From Gammaproteobacteria bacterium (GTDB taxonomy: Bacteria; Pseudomonadota; Gammaproteobacteria; Steroidobacterales; Steroidobacteraceae): a stretch of 7,479 bases of DNA. The position numbers and the translations under genes were made by a program. The stretch covers positions 1 through 7,479 of the forward strand of contig JASHUC010000154.1 in assembly GCA_030040235.1 (NCBI GenBank). Direction: 5' to 3'. Under the pieces are notes generated by a model that saw nothing but the letters and a program-made list of their open reading frames with translations, was not told the DNA's origin and made no database searches. Shown here one piece after another: positions 6,484 to 7,479 of this stretch; positions within the stretch are counted from its first letter, which is position 1; each line of letters opens with the position of its first letter.

Positions 6484-7001
6484 CCGGCGGGCTCCATGAC
6501 GGTGCCGCAGCGCGCGCACGTGCGCCGCTCGAGGCTACCGAAGAATCGCGCGAACACCGGCGGGAACTGCGTCTCGATGTCCGTGAGCGCAAAGAACTCC
6601 TCGTAGAGAAGGTTGCCGCAGCGCTCGCAGTACCATTGCAACCCGTCCTGCTCGCCCGGCCGCCGGTCCCGCTCGATGACGAGCCCCACCGTGTCAGGGT
6701 AGCGCTGCGGTGAGTGCGGCACACGCGAGGGGAGCAGCAGAATCTCGCCCTCGCGGATCGGAACATCGACCATGCGACCGCTCTGGACGGTCTTGAGGAG
6801 CATGTCGCCCTCGAGCTGGTAGAAGAACTCCTCGCCGGGATCGACGTGATAGTCCTTGCGCGAATTGGGTCCGCCGACGACCTGGATGATCATCTCGCTG
6901 TCGCGGTAGATGCGCTTGTTGCCGACCGGCGGTTTTAACAGATGCCGGTGCTCCTCGATCCAGCGCTGGAAGTTGAGTGCTCTGAGAGTCGGCGTTTGCA
7001 T
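6480..7001 (-). CDS. nbaC: 3-hydroxyanthranilate 3,4-dioxygenase
   Basis: Iron(II) cupin dioxygenase (HAAO/NbaC) that opens the ring of 3-hydroxyanthranilate to aminocarboxymuconate semialdehyde, which closes spontaneously to quinolinate for NAD synthesis. The 173 residues match the bacterial family length. Iron ligands are H52, E58 and H96 ([13 protein letters not shown] and RVPHSPQR); R48, R100 and E110 fit the substrate-binding residues known in the Cupriavidus metallidurans enzyme. The C-terminal rubredoxin-like iron site is complete: C125-x2-C128 and C162-x2-C165. The frame is open well upstream to 7385, but that extension has no family character, while ATG 7001 gives the usual N-terminus ([19 protein letters not shown], 10-28). 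No clear Shine-Dalgarno sequence is seen ahead of it. It is first in the operon and probably driven from the spacer at 7002-7113; its stop overlaps kynU as TTGA. Confidence 0.96.
   Translation of the reverse strand: MQTPTLRALNFQRWIEEHRHLLKPPVGNKRIYRDSEMIIQVVGGPNSRKDYHVDPGEEFFYQLEGDMLLKTVQSGRMVDVPIREGEILLLPSRVPHSPQRYPDTVGLVIERDRRPGEQDGLQWYCERCGNLLYEEFFALTDIETQFPPVFARFFGSLERRTCARCGTVMEPAG
6492..6495 (-). promoter_or_regulatory. Ribosome binding site deciding the kynU TTG start
   Basis: GGAG on the minus strand lies 8 nt ahead of TTG 6483, within the last codons of the dioxygenase gene. The alternative GTG at 6519 has no comparable purine-rich sequence upstream. Confidence 0.55.
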
Positions 7002-7043
7002 ACGTGTGGCCGTCGGCGTATTCGCGTATGGTATGCCCCGGGG

Positions 7044-7059
7044 GGTCGCCAGGGCGACC
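7044..7059. repeat. Perfect palindrome 7+2+7 in the divergent spacer
   Basis: GGTCGCC and GGCGACC are perfect inverted arms separated by AG. The 2-nt centre is too tight for a natural RNA loop, so a dimeric DNA-binding protein is a better guess than a hairpin. It lies about midway between the two divergent genes. Confidence 0.5.
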
Positions 7060-7061
7060 TG

Positions 7062-7076
7062 GGCCCTGCGGGGGCC
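7062..7076 (+). repeat. Small GC hairpin in lipoprotein leader
   Basis: GGCCC and GGGCC pair perfectly around a 5-nt loop, directly after the 7044-7059 palindrome. It would lie in the 5' leader of the plus-strand gene. It may be chance given the local GC content. Confidence 0.25.
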
Positions 7077-7113
7077 GAAAGCGGGCGCGAAAGCCGGGTT
7101 TGGGGGGAGCGAG

Positions 7114-7479
7114 ATGCGCGTACTCTCGAGGGGATCGTTCGGAGCCGCGCTCGTGCTCGCGAGCGCCTTGGTTCTGAGCGCCTGCCACATGCCGAGCGTG
7201 CATTGGCCGTGGCGGCATCGTCCCCCGCCGCCGCCCGCGACCTTGCACGAGCTCGTGATCACCTCCGCCGACGGGTCCTCCGCACTCGATCTCCCGCAGT
7301 ACTGGAAACGCAATACGCTCGTGGTCGACCTGTCGGGTGTCTCGGGGACGGGCGGGGTGGTGCTGCGCCCGACGCCCGGGACCACCTGGCCGGTGCGGCT
7401 CGCGCTGCGGGTGAAGCCCGGCTCGATCGGCGAGCTCGACGTGCGCGCCGATCAGCGCGTGGTGATCCCGATCACCAGC
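7114..7479 (+). CDS. Putative lipoprotein, N-terminal part
   Basis: Open to the window edge, 122 codons without a stop, so it is partial at the 3' end. Residues 1-24 are a lipoprotein signal peptide: Arg at 2 and 6, a hydrophobic core (10-21) and lipobox LSAC with C24 as the lipidation site, a substrate for Lgt. Position +2 is His, not Asp, so sorting to the outer membrane is expected. A basic and Trp/Pro-rich linker with five prolines (37-41) leads to a domain that looks beta-rich (many Val/Leu/Thr, about 43 onward), whose family I do not recognise. GGAG at 7106-7109 precedes ATG 7114. An in-frame ATG at 7033 would add 27 residues before the signal peptide and is therefore disfavoured. It is divergent from the kynurenine operon. 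Confidence 0.75.
   Translation, partial: MRVLSRGSFGAALVLASALVLSACHMPSVHWPWRHRPPPPPATLHELVITSADGSSALDLPQYWKRNTLVVDLSGVSGTGGVVLRPTPGTTWPVRLALRVKPGSIGELDVRADQRVVIPITS

Larger units (their letters stand above)
7002..7113. promoter_or_regulatory. Divergent promoter region between kynurenine operon and lipoprotein gene
   Basis: This 112-nt spacer must serve two divergent transcripts. For the plus strand, TTGCAT (6996-7001) and TATTCG (7019-7024) are 17 nt apart and resemble weak -35 and -10 boxes. The stretch 7016-7035 is the least GC-rich part and includes an imperfect dyad, GGCGTAT (7015-7021) against GTATGCC (7031-7037), a possible operator. I find no convincing sigma-70 promoter for the minus strand. 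CGAAAGC occurs twice (7076-7082 and 7088-7094), 12 nt apart. Bacterial kyn genes are often controlled by an Lrp/AsnC-type regulator (KynR), but no such gene is here. Confidence 0.4.

Noticed and set aside
5623..6606. 327-codon plus-strand frame across kynU
   Set aside because: Antisense shadow of kynU, whose active-site residues are all accounted for.
7002..7385. N-terminal extension of the dioxygenase upstream of ATG 7001
   Set aside because: The open frame runs through the spacer and antisense to the lipoprotein; the cupin family N-terminus begins at ATG 7001.
1..7479. Mobile elements, CRISPR arrays, tRNA or rRNA genes, toxin-antitoxin or phage-defence genes
   Set aside because: No transposase, integrase, regularly spaced long repeats, cloverleaf-like sequence or defence-family motif was seen; the coding content is explained by core metabolism plus two unrecognised proteins.

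Overview
This is a GC-rich chromosomal window with dense gene packing. Gene content (RlmI, Lgt-ThyA, a proteobacterial-type FolA, and a bacterial kynurenine operon) points to a gammaproteobacterium, probably from the Xanthomonadales/Steroidobacter-like part of the class. That placement rests on gene content and composition only. I see no mobile element, phage gene, CRISPR array, tRNA or rRNA.

Block 1, plus strand (1-3278), is a housekeeping block. It holds the 3' end of a 23S rRNA methyltransferase (rlmI), then lgt (lipoprotein diacylglyceryl transferase), thyA (thymidylate synthase), a small SET-domain protein, and folA (dihydrofolate reductase). lgt and thyA share an ATGA stop/start. ThyA oxidises methylene-tetrahydrofolate to dihydrofolate and FolA reduces it back, so the two flank the SET gene as a functional pair. 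The SET protein has a complete catalytic core, a post-SET cysteine cluster and an Arg/Lys/Ser-rich tail. Between SET and folA lie three tandem 17-bp repeats. Each carries an ATGA, giving a chain of two 6-codon micro-ORFs that links the SET stop to the folA start.

Block 2, minus strand (7001 down to 3297), is a kynurenine-pathway operon transcribed in the order 3-hydroxyanthranilate dioxygenase, kynureninase, kynurenine 3-monooxygenase, then an unrecognised membrane-anchored protein. Together the three enzymes turn kynurenine into the precursor of quinolinate, the entry to de novo NAD synthesis from tryptophan. Tryptophan dioxygenase, formamidase and NadC are not in the window. The enzyme genes overlap by 4 and 1 nt. 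Only the first gene starts with ATG; the others appear to use TTG or GTG. A perfect 8-bp inverted repeat covers the start of the fourth gene.

Block 3, plus strand (7114 to the edge), is the start of a predicted lipoprotein, divergent from the kynurenine operon across a 112-nt spacer that contains a perfect 7+2+7 palindrome. The most unusual points are the micro-ORF relay with its SET gene, the hairpin at 3742-3780, and the divergent spacer.
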